Shown here in pieces: positions 34,559 to 44,605 of a stretch of DNA of 64,000 bases. The notes beneath the pieces are model-generated. The model saw nothing but the letters and a program-made list of their open reading frames with translations, had not been told where the DNA came from and made no database searches. Position 1 is the stretch's first letter. Each line of letters begins with the position of its first letter. The stretch comes from Chryseobacterium oncorhynchi (GTDB lineage Bacteria > Bacteroidota > Bacteroidia > Flavobacteriales > Weeksellaceae): positions 1-64,000 of the forward strand of contig NZ_PPEI02000002.1 of the NCBI RefSeq assembly GCF_002899895.1, read 5' to 3'. Both the position numbers and the translations under genes were made by a program.

Positions 34559-35203
34559 TTACTTCCCTTTTACAAAATCATCTGTATTGGTAATACGGGT
34601 ATAAAGATTTCCAAGTGCAGATATACCTGCCAAAAATGACCTTTGGATCTCTTCTGCTTTCACAACTTTTCCGTTCAGTTCTCGGTCTCTTGTTGCCGTA
34701 GCATCTCCAATAATTGTATTAGTGAAACCAAAATCAAAGGAAGCTCTAGTGGTTGCTTCTACACATACATCCGTCATCATTCCTGTAATGACAAGCTTTT
34801 CAATATTTTTAGACTGAAGATATTCCAACAGATCAGTCTCCCGAAAACTGTTGGGAAAATGTTTCACAATCACTTTTTCATTAGCCAAAGGTGAAACCAA
34901 AGAATGAATACCTGCGCCTGTAGTTTCCGGTAAAAAGAAAGTAGCCCCCTCGTTTGTTGAAATATGCTTAATATGAATAACGGGAAGGTTATTCTTTCTA
35001 AAGTATTCTAAAATTTCTTTTGCGTTTTCACCAGCCTGCTCTGCTCCCTCCAATGTCATTTTTCCTCCCGGAAAATAATCGTTTTGTACGTCGATAATTA
35101 ATAATGCCGTGTTTTCCATTTTTCTTTTTTGTTGTGCGTTAATTTGTACCAGTGATAGTAAAGCAAGACATACAGTCAAAATGCTTTTTAATAAATTTTT
35201 CAT
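34559..35203 (-). CDS. Exported isochorismatase-like cysteine hydrolase
   Basis: A 214-residue enzyme from the ATG at 35203; an upstream TTG start is less likely because the ATG directly opens a signal peptide (residues 1-24, ending LVQINAQ). The hydrolase core holds the catalytic aspartate in LLIIDVQNDYFPGG, the lysine in IHIKHIS, the cis-peptide motif and the nucleophile cysteine in GMMTDVCVEATTRAS. The family hydrolyses isochorismate, nicotinamide or carbamates; the substrate is not clear. A signal peptide on this family is uncommon, so it may act in the periplasm. Confidence 0.85.
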   Translation of the reverse strand: MKNLLKSILTVCLALLSLVQINAQQKRKMENTALLIIDVQNDYFPGGKMTLEGAEQAGENAKEILEYFRKNNLPVIHIKHISTNEGATFFLPETTGAGIHSLVSPLANEKVIVKHFPNSFRETDLLEYLQSKNIEKLVITGMMTDVCVEATTRASFDFGFTNTIIGDATATRDRELNGKVVKAEEIQRSFLAGISALGNLYTRITNTDDFVKGK

Positions 35204-35287
35204 AGACTCAATTTTATGGGACAAAATTATTAAGACGATTACTCTTTACATTTGAACTAGTTCAAAAAATGCATCAAAGGACAAAAT

Positions 35288-35318
35288 AAAAACCGGAAGA
35301 AAATCTTCCGGTTGTATC
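35288..35318 (-). terminator. Rho-independent terminator
   Basis: AACCGGAAGA (35291-35300) and TCTTCCGGTT (35304-35313) pair perfectly around AAA; on the minus strand TTTATTTTG follows. It ends the two-gene surface protein unit. Confidence 0.85.
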
Positions 35319-35337
35319 ATTAGTCTTCATTAATATA

Positions 35338-35838
35338 TTATTTCCAATAGCTCCATTTTAATCCATCAAACACAGCCATGCTTTTACTCACCGTATCATA
35401 GCAGATCATACCGGGATATGGATTTTTAACATTGATATGAGGGGCTGCAATTTTCGGAAGAATAAGTGCTTTGTCTGCAGACTCCAGCACCAATACTCCG
35501 GGAGCGCTAGTTGCATCGGATCCCATGATAACTCTATTTTGTCCGGGAATTTCCCCATTGGTATTGAAAACAGCTCCTGTAACAGAGCCTTCATCACTTA
35601 AAGGAACCCAGGCAGATTCTACATTCATTTTTAATGTTTTATCATTTTTATCCATGAGAAGGGTTCCTGAGGAAGCATCAGATGGAAGTGTTTCTACAAT
35701 AGGCAAAAGAATACCTTTTGTGGTATTAGCCGGAAAATCTAAAAGACCGTCCCCATCAACCTGGCTTTTCTCAATGGCAACTTGTGCGGAAATTACCACT
35801 GCATAAAGCGTTATTATTATTGTGAATACTTTTCTCAT
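35338..35838 (-). CDS. Secreted protein, unknown function
   Basis: A 166-residue exported protein with signal peptide (1-18, VVISAQ) and text like FPANTTKGILLPIVETLP and the end GMICYDTVSKSMAVFDGLKWSYWK. The closing motif, G-M-x-x-Y-D-T-x-x-K-x-x-x-x-x-(N/D)-G-x-x-W, is shared with the gene 11 bases upstream and with many flavobacterial surface proteins that seem to be tail-fibre-like. No T9SS sorting domain. Probably an outer-surface partner of the next protein. Confidence 0.7.
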   Translation of the reverse strand: MRKVFTIIITLYAVVISAQVAIEKSQVDGDGLLDFPANTTKGILLPIVETLPSDASSGTLLMDKNDKTLKMNVESAWVPLSDEGSVTGAVFNTNGEIPGQNRVIMGSDATSAPGVLVLESADKALILPKIAAPHINVKNPYPGMICYDTVSKSMAVFDGLKWSYWK

Positions 35839-35849
35839 TTTTAAGTTTT

Positions 35850-37538
35850 TTAATCATTACAAGATCTGACGATACAATTCCAAGTCGTTCCGTTATACAG
35901 CTTAAAGCATTTATCCGTTGTATCATAAATCAACATTCCCTCAACAGGCAAAGCTATGTTTGCTGAAGTAGTTCTCGTAATTACTAATCCTTTATTATTG
36001 GATTCAAGGGCCAAAAATCCATTAGGAACATTTCCGGGCCAACCGTTCTGTACCTGAGTATGTCCCGTGATTCCTACTGTTGTGACAGCATCCGGAGTTC
36101 CTGTTGCAGGATCTTTGGTACAATAGCTTTGAAGATTAGTCCCAAATGTAAAGTACTTATTAGCAGGAAATGAATACTTAAATATAGCTTTACCATTAAC
36201 AAAACTTGTTGCAGAAATCATTTGTACATTCTGTGTAAATCCAGCATCATCTGCAGTCATCATTAATATCTTATCTGTAGGCAATATTTCCGTATATCTT
36301 GAAAGATCAGCCTGCAACCAAACCGAACCCGTATCATTAGTCTTTTGGGCCAGCCACGTTCTTTGGATAATTTTTCCGGAAGTTGTTCCAAAATTAACTA
36401 AAGGAAGTGCCTGAACATTATTATCCCCTAATACCAAGAAAGTTTTATCCTGAGAAAAAGCGACTCTGCCGGAATCCGCATTAGGTAAGACAAAGTTATT
36501 GGTTGTAGCCAGTGTAAGCATAATATTATTTTCTTCATTAATACTGTTACTCACCATTTGGTTCAAAACTGACATATCATCTTTCGCAATACCAAAAATA
36601 TTATTGTTAAAAGTAGTATTCAGAGCGGAATTCCATGTAGCTGCCTGATCAGAATTCAGATAATTTTGTGGTTGCTGTAAGGTGATCCCATACTTGATGG
36701 CCAGATAAGAATTCACCCTCTGCCTTTCTTCCGCAGTTTGTGTTTCCGAATATAAAATAAACTCTCCTATTCTGTCTCCTTCTAAGGAAGTAGAACCAGA
36801 ACCACCGTCATTATCCATCAAAAGAACCATCCCCGGATAGTTTGCTGTTGATGAAACATTATTTGATGGACCTCCATAAAACTGACCGTTATTATCAAAG
36901 AAATATTTTATATCACTACCTGTTAAATCATTATAATAAGATTGAATGCTGGGGACATTACTCCCTACTGTATTGATAACATCTGTCCCGAAGAATACAT
37001 CTCCAGATTCTTTTTCATTATAAAATTCAGGACGATTGGTTTTTGTTCCAAAAAACGGGGATTGCCATACTCCTGCAATGCTTGTAGTATTTGAGCTTTG
37101 GGCCGTACCATTCATTACAAATAAAGTTCTGTAGGTAGCTGACGCCGTTCTGGTAAGATGGGTATATGAAGTAAGTGACTTAGTGATATTATCGGGAAAT
37201 CCTGAAGGAAATTTGTATCCGGATCTATAGCCGTTCGTGCTTACGATTTCTATAGCAGGATTAAAATTAAAGCTGGAAATTGCCGTTGCTGAGCGATAAA
37301 CGGGCATTGAGCTTATCCCGGGGTCAGCATAATAACCCGGTATTCCCTGGTTGGCAATTCCGTTTACCCCACCAGTTTTTTGATTCTCCCATATGGAGAC
37401 TTGTGTATTGTCTGTTGTTGCGCCTGTACCTGCATCTGCTTTCACCCATATCTGCAAATTATTGGAAACACCACCCGGAGATTGTGCCCACAGAGTACAA
37501 TTACCCAACAAGAATACAAAGAATAACTGCTTTCTCAT
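35850..37538 (-). CDS. Secreted surface protein, concanavalin-like N-terminal part
   Basis: A 562-residue exported protein with signal peptide 1-18 (GNCTLWAQ). NLQIWVKADAGTG opens a lectin-like (LamG/concanavalin) domain that runs to EERQRVNSYLAIKYGITLQQ (about 265-285). A second domain of about 170 residues follows (AATWNSALNTTFNNNIFGIAKDDM and strands with WLAQKTNDTGSVWLQADLS). The end has GMLIYDTTDKCFKLYNGTTW, the same closing motif as the downstream gene. The LAIKYGITL block is frequent in Bacteroidota surface proteins. Function is unknown; carbohydrate binding is plausible from the lectin-like fold. Confidence 0.75.
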   Translation of the reverse strand: MRKQLFFVFLLGNCTLWAQSPGGVSNNLQIWVKADAGTGATTDNTQVSIWENQKTGGVNGIANQGIPGYYADPGISSMPVYRSATAISSFNFNPAIEIVSTNGYRSGYKFPSGFPDNITKSLTSYTHLTRTASATYRTLFVMNGTAQSSNTTSIAGVWQSPFFGTKTNRPEFYNEKESGDVFFGTDVINTVGSNVPSIQSYYNDLTGSDIKYFFDNNGQFYGGPSNNVSSTANYPGMVLLMDNDGGSGSTSLEGDRIGEFILYSETQTAEERQRVNSYLAIKYGITLQQPQNYLNSDQAATWNSALNTTFNNNIFGIAKDDMSVLNQMVSNSINEENNIMLTLATTNNFVLPNADSGRVAFSQDKTFLVLGDNNVQALPLVNFGTTSGKIIQRTWLAQKTNDTGSVWLQADLSRYTEILPTDKILMMTADDAGFTQNVQMISATSFVNGKAIFKYSFPANKYFTFGTNLQSYCTKDPATGTPDAVTTVGITGHTQVQNGWPGNVPNGFLALESNNKGLVITRTTSANIALPVEGMLIYDTTDKCFKLYNGTTWNCIVRSCND

Positions 37539-38180
37539 TGATGTATTTTTAAATATTCTTGTCTATTTTTTAAAGTTGGCGAATCCAATTAAGAAATGTC
37601 AACTCATTAGGAAAAATGGAATATAGAAGTTGATTAAAAAGTAAAGTCTATCAACTACTTTTACTATTAAAACATTGCTGTGCACAATAAATCATACTAT
37701 TATTTAAAATAATAAAACAGCACAACAAAAAGTATATATCATTTACTATAGATATACAAATATATGACATATTTATTCAATCAAACAGCAAGCATCTAAT
37801 TGAAAACGTTAATATTATACCTGTTTTAGATTAAATACCCACTAAATCATCAACAGAAAGCAAATATCTATTTTATAATATTAACTTTTATTTTTTAATT
37901 ATTGTTTTTTTTCCACTCTTATACATCGCAGTTAAAAATATTCCTGCTTTTTGAAGAGCTATATGAAAGAAATAAGAGTCAATTAATATAATTTAACAGG
38001 TATGTATTTGGATAAACAAAAAAAATAACCTTATTTTTATTTCAGCCAATATTATAAGGGAAAATATTTTTTAATCAATTTTAAATAATCGTAGTAAAAA
38101 GCGGGCATTACAAAATGTTTTTTGAAGAAAAAAGATTCTTATTAGTATTGAAAAAACATTAAATTTGCCACATTGATATT
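37539..38180. promoter_or_regulatory. Long intergenic region upstream of ftsK
   Basis: About 640 bases of very AT-rich DNA between divergent genes. No ORF with a sensible product, tRNA or strong hairpin is seen. TAAATTTG at 38160-38167 (+) is a good -7 element 14 bases before the ftsK start. A small RNA could be hidden here, but the sequence does not show one. Confidence 0.4.
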
Positions 38181-40757
38181 ATGGACAAAAAGACACAAAA
38201 AAAACCGACTGAATCGCTTGAAAAAGGCAGAATTTTATCTAAGCCACGTATTTTTTTCGGGCTTACCTTTATATTATTTTCCGCTGTTCTCGCCTTATCA
38301 TTTATCTCTTATTTAATGAACTGGAAGGCAGACCAAAGCCAGGCTGGAACTATGCTCGACAAGAGTATAAAATCATCAAACATTTTCGGTAAGGCCGGAG
38401 ATTGGTTTGGGAACATCTTTATATTTGAAAGTATCGGGATTGCTTCATTTATTATTGCATTCCTATTTCTGGTTGTGGGGACTCTTATCCTTAAGAAGAA
38501 AACTTTCAAGCCTTGGAAGACCATTGGTCATTCTCTGTTTTTCATCTGCTGGCTTCCTATTTTCATGGGAGCGCTTACAAAAGGACAGGGAGTTTTGGGA
38601 GGCGTCTATGGATTTCAAATCATGGACTATCTTAATTCTATTATCGGTAGTGTAGGTTTATGGACGGTATTGGCAGCAAGCATTCTTTTGTATTTCATCC
38701 TTGAATTTAATCTTCGTCCAAGCTCCGTTAAGGCAAAATTGAATAAGATCAATGAAAACACTATTGGAAGAGTAAAATCTATGATGCCGGATTCTGATGA
38801 AGACTTTGAAGCTGATGAAGATTTAAAAGAAGAAGCAGACGAAGCTGAAGCTGGGAAAATAACAGCACCTAATGTTACAGTAAGTGACATTCCAAACCCC
38901 GTTTCCAATAATCCTATCAATAAAGCTAAAGAACAGGAACCTGTAAATGCTCCAAAAGGATTTCCTGAAGTTCCCGTTTCTACAAATATAGAAACCATTA
39001 CTACTCCTAATCATACTTCCTTTGATGATGAACCGAAAGAAGTGCCTCAACCTGTAAGTCTGAATCTTTCAACTAAACCGGTTGTTCCTGTTTCCACTCC
39101 GGAGGAAGCATTTGATATCAGACCTTCTACACCAGCTCCTGCAGCTCCAGCACAGGAAAACATTAAGTTCAATGTGGAAGTAGCGCAAGTAGTTGACATC
39201 CTGGATGATTCTGACAGAAAATCTCAGGAATTGGTAGAAAAACATGGTTTATACGATCACAAATTGGATTTGGCTAATTTCCACATGCCACCGGTTGATC
39301 TTTTGAAAGACTATGGTAGCGAAGAAATCTCCATCAATCAGGAAGAATTAGAAGAAAATAAAAATAAAATCGTTGGACTTTTAAAGAACTTCAACGTAGG
39401 AATTTCAGAGATCAAGGCTACGATTGGGCCAACCGTTACGCTATATGAAATTGTACCGGAAGCAGGAATCAGAGTGGCGGCTATTAAAAAGCTTCAGGAT
39501 GATATTGCATTGAATCTTTCTGCTTTAGGGATCAGAATTATTGCTCCAATGCCAGGAAAAGGAACAATTGGAATTGAGGTACCAAGAAAAAATCCTACCA
39601 TGGTTTCTATGCGTTCTGTGATTGCTTCTCAAAAATTCCAGAATACAGATATGGATCTTCCTGTAGTTTTCGGAAAAACAATTTCCAACGAAATCTTCAT
39701 GGCTGACCTTTCAAAAATGCCTCACTTATTGATGGCAGGGGCAACAGGGCAGGGTAAATCTGTAGGGATTAACGCCATCCTTACTTCCCTACTCTACAAG
39801 AAACACCCAAGCGAACTGAAATTCGTAATGGTGGATCCTAAAAAAGTGGAACTTTCTTTATATTCAAAAATAGAAAGACATTATTTAGCAAAGTTACCAG
39901 ATGCAGAAGAAGCAATCATAACAGATACCAATAAAGTAATCAATACCCTGAATTCTTTATGTATTGAAATGGACACGAGATATGATCTTCTTAAAAATGC
40001 ATTCTGTAAAAATTTAAAGGAATACAATAAAAAGTTTACCGAAAGAAAATTAAATCCTGAAAACGGGCACCGTTTCTTACCTTATATAGTTTTGGTAGTA
40101 GATGAGTTTGCAGATTTGATCATGACAGCAGGTAAAGAAGTTGAATTGCCTATTGCCAGATTAGCACAGCTTGCAAGAGCCGTAGGAATCCACTTAATTG
40201 TTGCTACCCAGAGACCATCTGTAAATGTAATCACAGGTATGATTAAGGCCAACTTCCCTGCAAGAGCTGCCTTCAGAGTAATCTCCAGTGTGGATTCAAG
40301 AACGATCCTTGACTCTCCGGGAGCAGATCAGCTGATTGGTAAAGGAGATATGCTTTATTTCAATGGTAACGAAATCCTTAGACTTCAGTGTGCCTTTGTA
40401 GATACTCCGGAAGTTGAAAGACTTGCAGAGTTCATTGGGGAACAAAAAGGATATGCATCTGCATTCCTTCTTCCTGAATATGTTTCTGAGGATTCTACAA
40501 GTACTGTAGGAGCATTCGATCCAAATGAAAAGGATGCTTTATTTGAAGATGCTGCAAGAATCATCGTTTCAACACAACAAGGTTCTACTTCAATGCTTCA
40601 GAGACAGCTTAAATTAGGGTACAACAGAGCGGGGAGAATCATGGATCAGCTGGAAGCAAGTGGTATCGTAGGCGGATTTAATGGAGCCAAAGCAAGAGAA
40701 GTTATCATCAGTGATCTTCATTCTTTGGAACAGTTCCTTGAAGATTTAAGAAGCTAA
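38181..40757 (+). CDS. ftsK: DNA translocase FtsK
   Basis: An 858-residue division protein that pumps DNA at the septum and helps resolve chromosome dimers. Four N-terminal membrane helices occupy about 25-180, followed by an acidic, Pro-rich linker (about 200-380). The motor domain follows, with Walker A GATGQGKS at about 520-527, Walker B in VLVVDEFADL, and PARAAFRVISSVDSRTILD. The winged-helix gamma domain is at the end (LQRQLKLGYNRAGRIMDQLE). The motif set is complete and length is normal. It starts a plus-strand series with envelope genes downstream. Confidence 0.95.
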   Translation: MDKKTQKKPTESLEKGRILSKPRIFFGLTFILFSAVLALSFISYLMNWKADQSQAGTMLDKSIKSSNIFGKAGDWFGNIFIFESIGIASFIIAFLFLVVGTLILKKKTFKPWKTIGHSLFFICWLPIFMGALTKGQGVLGGVYGFQIMDYLNSIIGSVGLWTVLAASILLYFILEFNLRPSSVKAKLNKINENTIGRVKSMMPDSDEDFEADEDLKEEADEAEAGKITAPNVTVSDIPNPVSNNPINKAKEQEPVNAPKGFPEVPVSTNIETITTPNHTSFDDEPKEVPQPVSLNLSTKPVVPVSTPEEAFDIRPSTPAPAAPAQENIKFNVEVAQVVDILDDSDRKSQELVEKHGLYDHKLDLANFHMPPVDLLKDYGSEEISINQEELEENKNKIVGLLKNFNVGISEIKATIGPTVTLYEIVPEAGIRVAAIKKLQDDIALNLSALGIRIIAPMPGKGTIGIEVPRKNPTMVSMRSVIASQKFQNTDMDLPVVFGKTISNEIFMADLSKMPHLLMAGATGQGKSVGINAILTSLLYKKHPSELKFVMVDPKKVELSLYSKIERHYLAKLPDAEEAIITDTNKVINTLNSLCIEMDTRYDLLKNAFCKNLKEYNKKFTERKLNPENGHRFLPYIVLVVDEFADLIMTAGKEVELPIARLAQLARAVGIHLIVATQRPSVNVITGMIKANFPARAAFRVISSVDSRTILDSPGADQLIGKGDMLYFNGNEILRLQCAFVDTPEVERLAEFIGEQKGYASAFLLPEYVSEDSTSTVGAFDPNEKDALFEDAARIIVSTQQGSTSMLQRQLKLGYNRAGRIMDQLEASGIVGGFNGAKAREVIISDLHSLEQFLEDLRS

Positions 40758-40787
40758 TCAACTATAAAAATTATCAATATACAAATA

Positions 40788-40826
40788 AATCCCGGGCATT
40801 CTTACATAAAAGAACCCGGGAAATAA
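40788..40826 (+). terminator. Hairpin after ftsK, probable terminator
   Basis: TCCCGGG and CCCGGGA with inner TTCTT / AAGAA form a long stem, flanked by A/T-rich DNA on both sides. The T tract is poor on the plus strand. Confidence 0.55.
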
Positions 40827-40850
40827 AAACACTCAAACTAAACTATTACC

Positions 40851-41312
40851 ATGAAAATTTCAATAAAACAAACTATTAAATTGGGTCTTTTTGCATGTAC
40901 ACTCACATTATCTTCATGTGCATTAAGAACTGTTCCCAGTGACTACACTTCTGTAAAATTGGATGTCATTGATCATAATACCCTGGGAAATGGCAAAGTA
41001 CTTATTTATAATGGTGCCGGAATTCTTCATAAAATGGATAATACTGCAAGATTAAATATTGGATTGGATGGTAAATCATTAGGACAAATCAGACCAAAAG
41101 AATATGTTATTGTTGATTTAGGAAAAGGAAATCATGAGTTTACAGCTCTTCATATAGATATGGTGAATATGAGAAGTAAACATCCGGTTGAGATTAATGA
41201 TAATACTAAAGTGATTAAAATTGAACCAACCATCACTTCTAATAAATTAACTGTCACCAATATTCTCCCTGAAAATTTTGAGCAATATATTGAAAGACCG
41301 GAGACAAGATAA
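40851..41312 (+). CDS. Lipoprotein, unknown function
   Basis: A 153-residue protein with a lipoprotein signal (residues 1-22, TLSSC at Cys23). The mature part is strand-rich (GKVLIYNGAGILHKMDNTARLNIGLDGKSLGQI, then EYVIVDLGKGNHEFTALHID), which looks like the DUF2846-type fold where a small domain displays ligand-like loops on the periplasmic face. It lies between ftsK and a LolA-like gene on the same strand but has its own spacing of about 100 bases on each side. Exact role unknown. Confidence 0.7.
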   Translation: MKISIKQTIKLGLFACTLTLSSCALRTVPSDYTSVKLDVIDHNTLGNGKVLIYNGAGILHKMDNTARLNIGLDGKSLGQIRPKEYVIVDLGKGNHEFTALHIDMVNMRSKHPVEINDNTKVIKIEPTITSNKLTVTNILPENFEQYIERPETR

Positions 41313-41459
41313 TTGGTAAAACATTATCGATAATAATGTATCCAGCATAGCAAGGCGGCTTTTGGAACAGTTTTTGGAAGATCTGCATAGTTAAAGGGAA
41401 AAACGAATAGTTTTAACCTTAAGAGTTAAAAAAAATCTAACGATTATTAAATTAAGAAA

Positions 41460-42107
41460 ATGAAAAATATTATTTCAAAAGTTATATTGGGAAGTTTTGT
41501 TGTAGGTGCAGTAGGTATGGCTAATGCTCAGAAAATAGATGCAAAAGCTAAAAAGATATTGGATGATATTACAGCCAACTATAATTCTAAAAAGAATTCT
41601 TACTTCAAATTTTCTTTTGGAAGCGGTCTAAACGGACAGGTGACAAAGACTGAACCCGGCATTTATTATGCTGCAGGAGATAAATATAAACTGAAGATCA
41701 TGGATACAGAACAGATCTTCGATGGAAATAAAATCTACAACATCAATGCTGATGATATGGAGGTAACGATTGCAAAACCTAACGGAAGCAGCACCATGTT
41801 CTCCCCTATCAACTACCTTACAACTTATAGAAACGATTACAACGTAACTTATAATGGTAAGAAAACAGTAAACGGTGTAAATGCAGACTTTATTAAGCTG
41901 ACTCCTGTAAAGGCAAACGGAATACAATATGTTTATATTTTTGTAGATTCAGCGAAAAAACAAATGGTAAAATTAGAACAACACGGAAACAACAAGGATG
42001 TTGCAGTAATTGCCATTAAAGAATACAAAGAAAACCAAACTTTGGATCCTAATATGTTTGTTTTTGACAAGAATAAGTTTAAAAACTACGTTATTACAGA
42101 ACTTTAA
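41460..42107 (+). CDS. LolA-like outer-membrane lipoprotein carrier
   Basis: A 215-residue periplasmic protein with signal peptide 1-23 (GMANAQ). AKKILDDITANYNSKKNSYFKFSFGS opens a LolA fold: long curved sheet with an N-terminal helix, then YYAAGDKYKLKIMDTEQIFDGNKIYNINADDMEVTI. LolA carries lipoproteins across the periplasm. The following gene is an LptF/LptG-type permease, and this pairing of LolA-like and YjgP/YjgQ genes is common in Bacteroidota. A terminator separates them. Confidence 0.85.
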   Translation: MKNIISKVILGSFVVGAVGMANAQKIDAKAKKILDDITANYNSKKNSYFKFSFGSGLNGQVTKTEPGIYYAAGDKYKLKIMDTEQIFDGNKIYNINADDMEVTIAKPNGSSTMFSPINYLTTYRNDYNVTYNGKKTVNGVNADFIKLTPVKANGIQYVYIFVDSAKKQMVKLEQHGNNKDVAVIAIKEYKENQTLDPNMFVFDKNKFKNYVITEL

Positions 42108-42166
42108 AAAACTTAGAAGTAAATTAATTAGCAAATCTGCTTTTTAAGTAAAAAATAACAAAATAT

Positions 42167-42193
42167 AAAAGCCGCAAGTTTGCGGCTTTTTGA
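42167..42193 (+). terminator. Rho-independent terminator
   Basis: AAAAGCCGCAA and TTGCGGCTTTTT form a perfect stem, followed by T's. It lies between the LolA-like and permease genes, 14 bases before the permease start. Confidence 0.85.
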
Positions 42194-42206
42194 TTAATTT
42201 TGGCGC

Positions 42207-43664
42207 ATGTTAAAAATACTAGACAGATATATCATAAAAACCTTCTTTGGACCGTTTTTCTTTATATTCAGCGTATTGTTTTTCATTTTTATTGTAAACA
42301 TTATCTGGGTTCAGTTAGGGCAGTTTATGGGGAAAGGATTAAGCTACTGGCAGATCCTAAAACTTCTTTTTTACCTTGGGGTAAACGTTATCAGTATGGT
42401 TCTCCCGCTGACCATTCTTTTGGCAAGTATCATGTCATTTGGGGAATTTGGGGAACGCTATGAACTTGCCGCTATGAAAGCCGCAGGTATTCCGTTGACC
42501 AGAGTAATGACTCCTTTGTTTGGAATAGCCACTTTACTTGCCATTATGCTATTTTTCTTTTCAAACAGTGTTATTCCTGATTTTCAGAAAAAGGCAAAGA
42601 ATATGTTGTTCAATATTGCCCAGACCAAACCGGCAATCAACTTCACTCCGGGACAGTTTATTGACCAGATTCCAGGATACATGGTAAAGTTTGATAAAAT
42701 ATACGGAGAAAACGGAGAAAATATTGAAGGGGTATTTGTTCATAAAAAGGCTAATACCTACGAGAACCAACAGTCTGTTGTTGCAGAAAAAGGAAAATTT
42801 GTTCCGGCTGCCAATAAGAACTTTTTAAAGCTTGTTCTTCATAATGGATATGTGTTTGAAGACAGCTTCGAAGGAAAAGGAGATAATGTAAGAAGAAAAC
42901 AACCTGATCAGGCCATTAAATTTGATACATTGGTTTCCCATTTCGATATCAGTGCGATCATTAACAAAGCCATTGAGAAGGAACAAATTACTGATGATTA
43001 TCGTTTTGAGACTTACAATCAGCTGAACCAGACCATAGGAAAAAGCAAAAAGGAGAATGAGTTATTCTTTAAAAACATTGGAAACGATGTTCTCAACCAA
43101 ACCAATTCTACGATTACTTATATGGATAAGGGCAACAAACATAAAGTAGCTCCAAAGTCTCAAATAAAATTAGATACCATAAAAGGAGACAAGAAACTGG
43201 ACATCCTTTATAATTCTTATAACAGACTAGACAACCTTAAATCTACATTGGAATCCAAAAAGAATGAATTCAGTTCGAATGTAAAATACTTTAGCAAGGT
43301 AGTTATCTACCAACAAAGAATGGTATCTTATTCTGTAACTTGTATTATATTTTTCTTGATTGGATCGAGTTTAGGTTCCATCATTAGAAAAGGAGGTATG
43401 GGACTACCGGTAATTATTGCCATTGTTATTTTCATTATCTTTTATGTAATGAATGTTGGGGTGGAAAACATGTCATGGAGTGGAAAAATGAATCCATATC
43501 TAGCAGCATGGCTTCCTAATTTTATCCTTCTTCCGTTTGGAATCTGGATGACCTACAAAGCCCTTACAGATTCACAATTATTTGATGCAGAAAAATACAA
43601 AGCATTATTTAAGCCTATTACAAAGAGATTCTCGAAAAGTAAAGAACATAAGAGATATCAATAA
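42207..43664 (+). CDS. LptF/LptG family permease (YjgP/YjgQ)
   Basis: A 485-residue inner-membrane protein. It starts MLKILDRYIIKTFFGPFFFI, the family's typical first helix, then has two more N-terminal helices, a periplasmic beta-jellyroll of about 200 residues, and three C-terminal helices (VSYSVTCIIFFLIGSSLGSIIRKGG, and GVENMSW-type end). LptF and LptG form the transporter with LptB that extracts lipopolysaccharide. Bacteroidota often carry two such genes at separate sites; only one is here, so F or G cannot be decided. Confidence 0.9.
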   Translation: MLKILDRYIIKTFFGPFFFIFSVLFFIFIVNIIWVQLGQFMGKGLSYWQILKLLFYLGVNVISMVLPLTILLASIMSFGEFGERYELAAMKAAGIPLTRVMTPLFGIATLLAIMLFFFSNSVIPDFQKKAKNMLFNIAQTKPAINFTPGQFIDQIPGYMVKFDKIYGENGENIEGVFVHKKANTYENQQSVVAEKGKFVPAANKNFLKLVLHNGYVFEDSFEGKGDNVRRKQPDQAIKFDTLVSHFDISAIINKAIEKEQITDDYRFETYNQLNQTIGKSKKENELFFKNIGNDVLNQTNSTITYMDKGNKHKVAPKSQIKLDTIKGDKKLDILYNSYNRLDNLKSTLESKKNEFSSNVKYFSKVVIYQQRMVSYSVTCIIFFLIGSSLGSIIRKGGMGLPVIIAIVIFIIFYVMNVGVENMSWSGKMNPYLAAWLPNFILLPFGIWMTYKALTDSQLFDAEKYKALFKPITKRFSKSKEHKRYQ

Positions 43665-43685
43665 TTTTCTAAAATTAAGAGATAC

Positions 43686-43716
43686 AGACCTGGATTTTTC
43701 CGGGTCTTTTTATTTT
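43686..43716 (+). terminator. Rho-independent terminator
   Basis: AGACCTGGA and TCCGGGTCT (one G-T pair) around TTTT, then TTTTATTTT. It ends the permease gene. Confidence 0.85.
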
Positions 43717-43791
43717 CAAACAAACTTAAATCATTCGTTCTTCTTCAAAACATAAAAGATTATATTTACAAAAAATTAAAACTATAACTAC

Positions 43792-44589
43792 ATGAAAAAA
43801 GTACTGGCACTAGGCCTGTTTACATTGGTTTGCTTGAACGTACATGCTCAAGAAGACGGCAATACCGACTATGAATTAAGAGGAGATGAAAAATACGGTT
43901 ATATCATCGATAAAAGCGGCAAAAAGGTTGAAGGAATTGTAAGGATGAACGGAGACGATTTGTATCCTTGGAATAATCAAAAGAAAGTTAAATTTGTCGC
44001 CGTTACAGATATTGACAAGTCTAAAAAGAAACAAAAGTTCAAGAATCTCGACACAGATGATATTAAGGAATACGTAGCCATTGATAACAACAATAACGAA
44101 AGGCATTTCGAAACAATCAAGTATACGAATACCAAAGAGGGTTTCAATACAGCTACGGGTGGCTTGAGTGGTAATATTAAGGCATTTAATAACCTTACAA
44201 AAAATACACAATTTGCTGAAATTGTAAAAGATGGTAAGATCAGGGTATATAAGTTATACGGATATCCCACAACATTCTCTGCGGGTACCAGCCAAATAAC
44301 AGCAGCCGAGGAAGAAACCAAAAGAATGAGACAGAACCCATCCTATATTTATAGTAAAAAAGGAGGTAAAATTGAAGAGCTTACTTTTGCCAAAGCTAAG
44401 ATCATCACTGCAGACTGTAGCTATGTAAAAGGAAAGCTAACCAGCGGTTCATATGCTTCCATGAAGAATGATGAAAAGAAAAGATCAGGCTTGGGAAAGC
44501 TTATTAAAAGTCAGATTGACGATGTAATGTCTAATGTTCCTGAGATTGTAGAAGAAGTCATCACTGACTATAATGATAACTGCAAATAA
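43792..44589 (+). CDS. Secreted protein, unknown function
   Basis: A 265-residue exported protein: signal peptide 1-19 (VCLNVHAQ), then GYIIDKSGKKVEGIVRMNGDD, a strand pair seen in Bacteroidota proteins that show an envelope-stress or curli-like accessory outline, and a charged C-terminal half with YSKKGGKIEELTF and a final helix. I do not recognise a family. It stands alone between two terminators. Confidence 0.65.
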   Translation: MKKVLALGLFTLVCLNVHAQEDGNTDYELRGDEKYGYIIDKSGKKVEGIVRMNGDDLYPWNNQKKVKFVAVTDIDKSKKKQKFKNLDTDDIKEYVAIDNNNNERHFETIKYTNTKEGFNTATGGLSGNIKAFNNLTKNTQFAEIVKDGKIRVYKLYGYPTTFSAGTSQITAAEEETKRMRQNPSYIYSKKGGKIEELTFAKAKIITADCSYVKGKLTSGSYASMKNDEKKRSGLGKLIKSQIDDVMSNVPEIVEEVITDYNDNCK

Positions 44590-44605
44590 ATTTTAACACT
44601 ACAAA

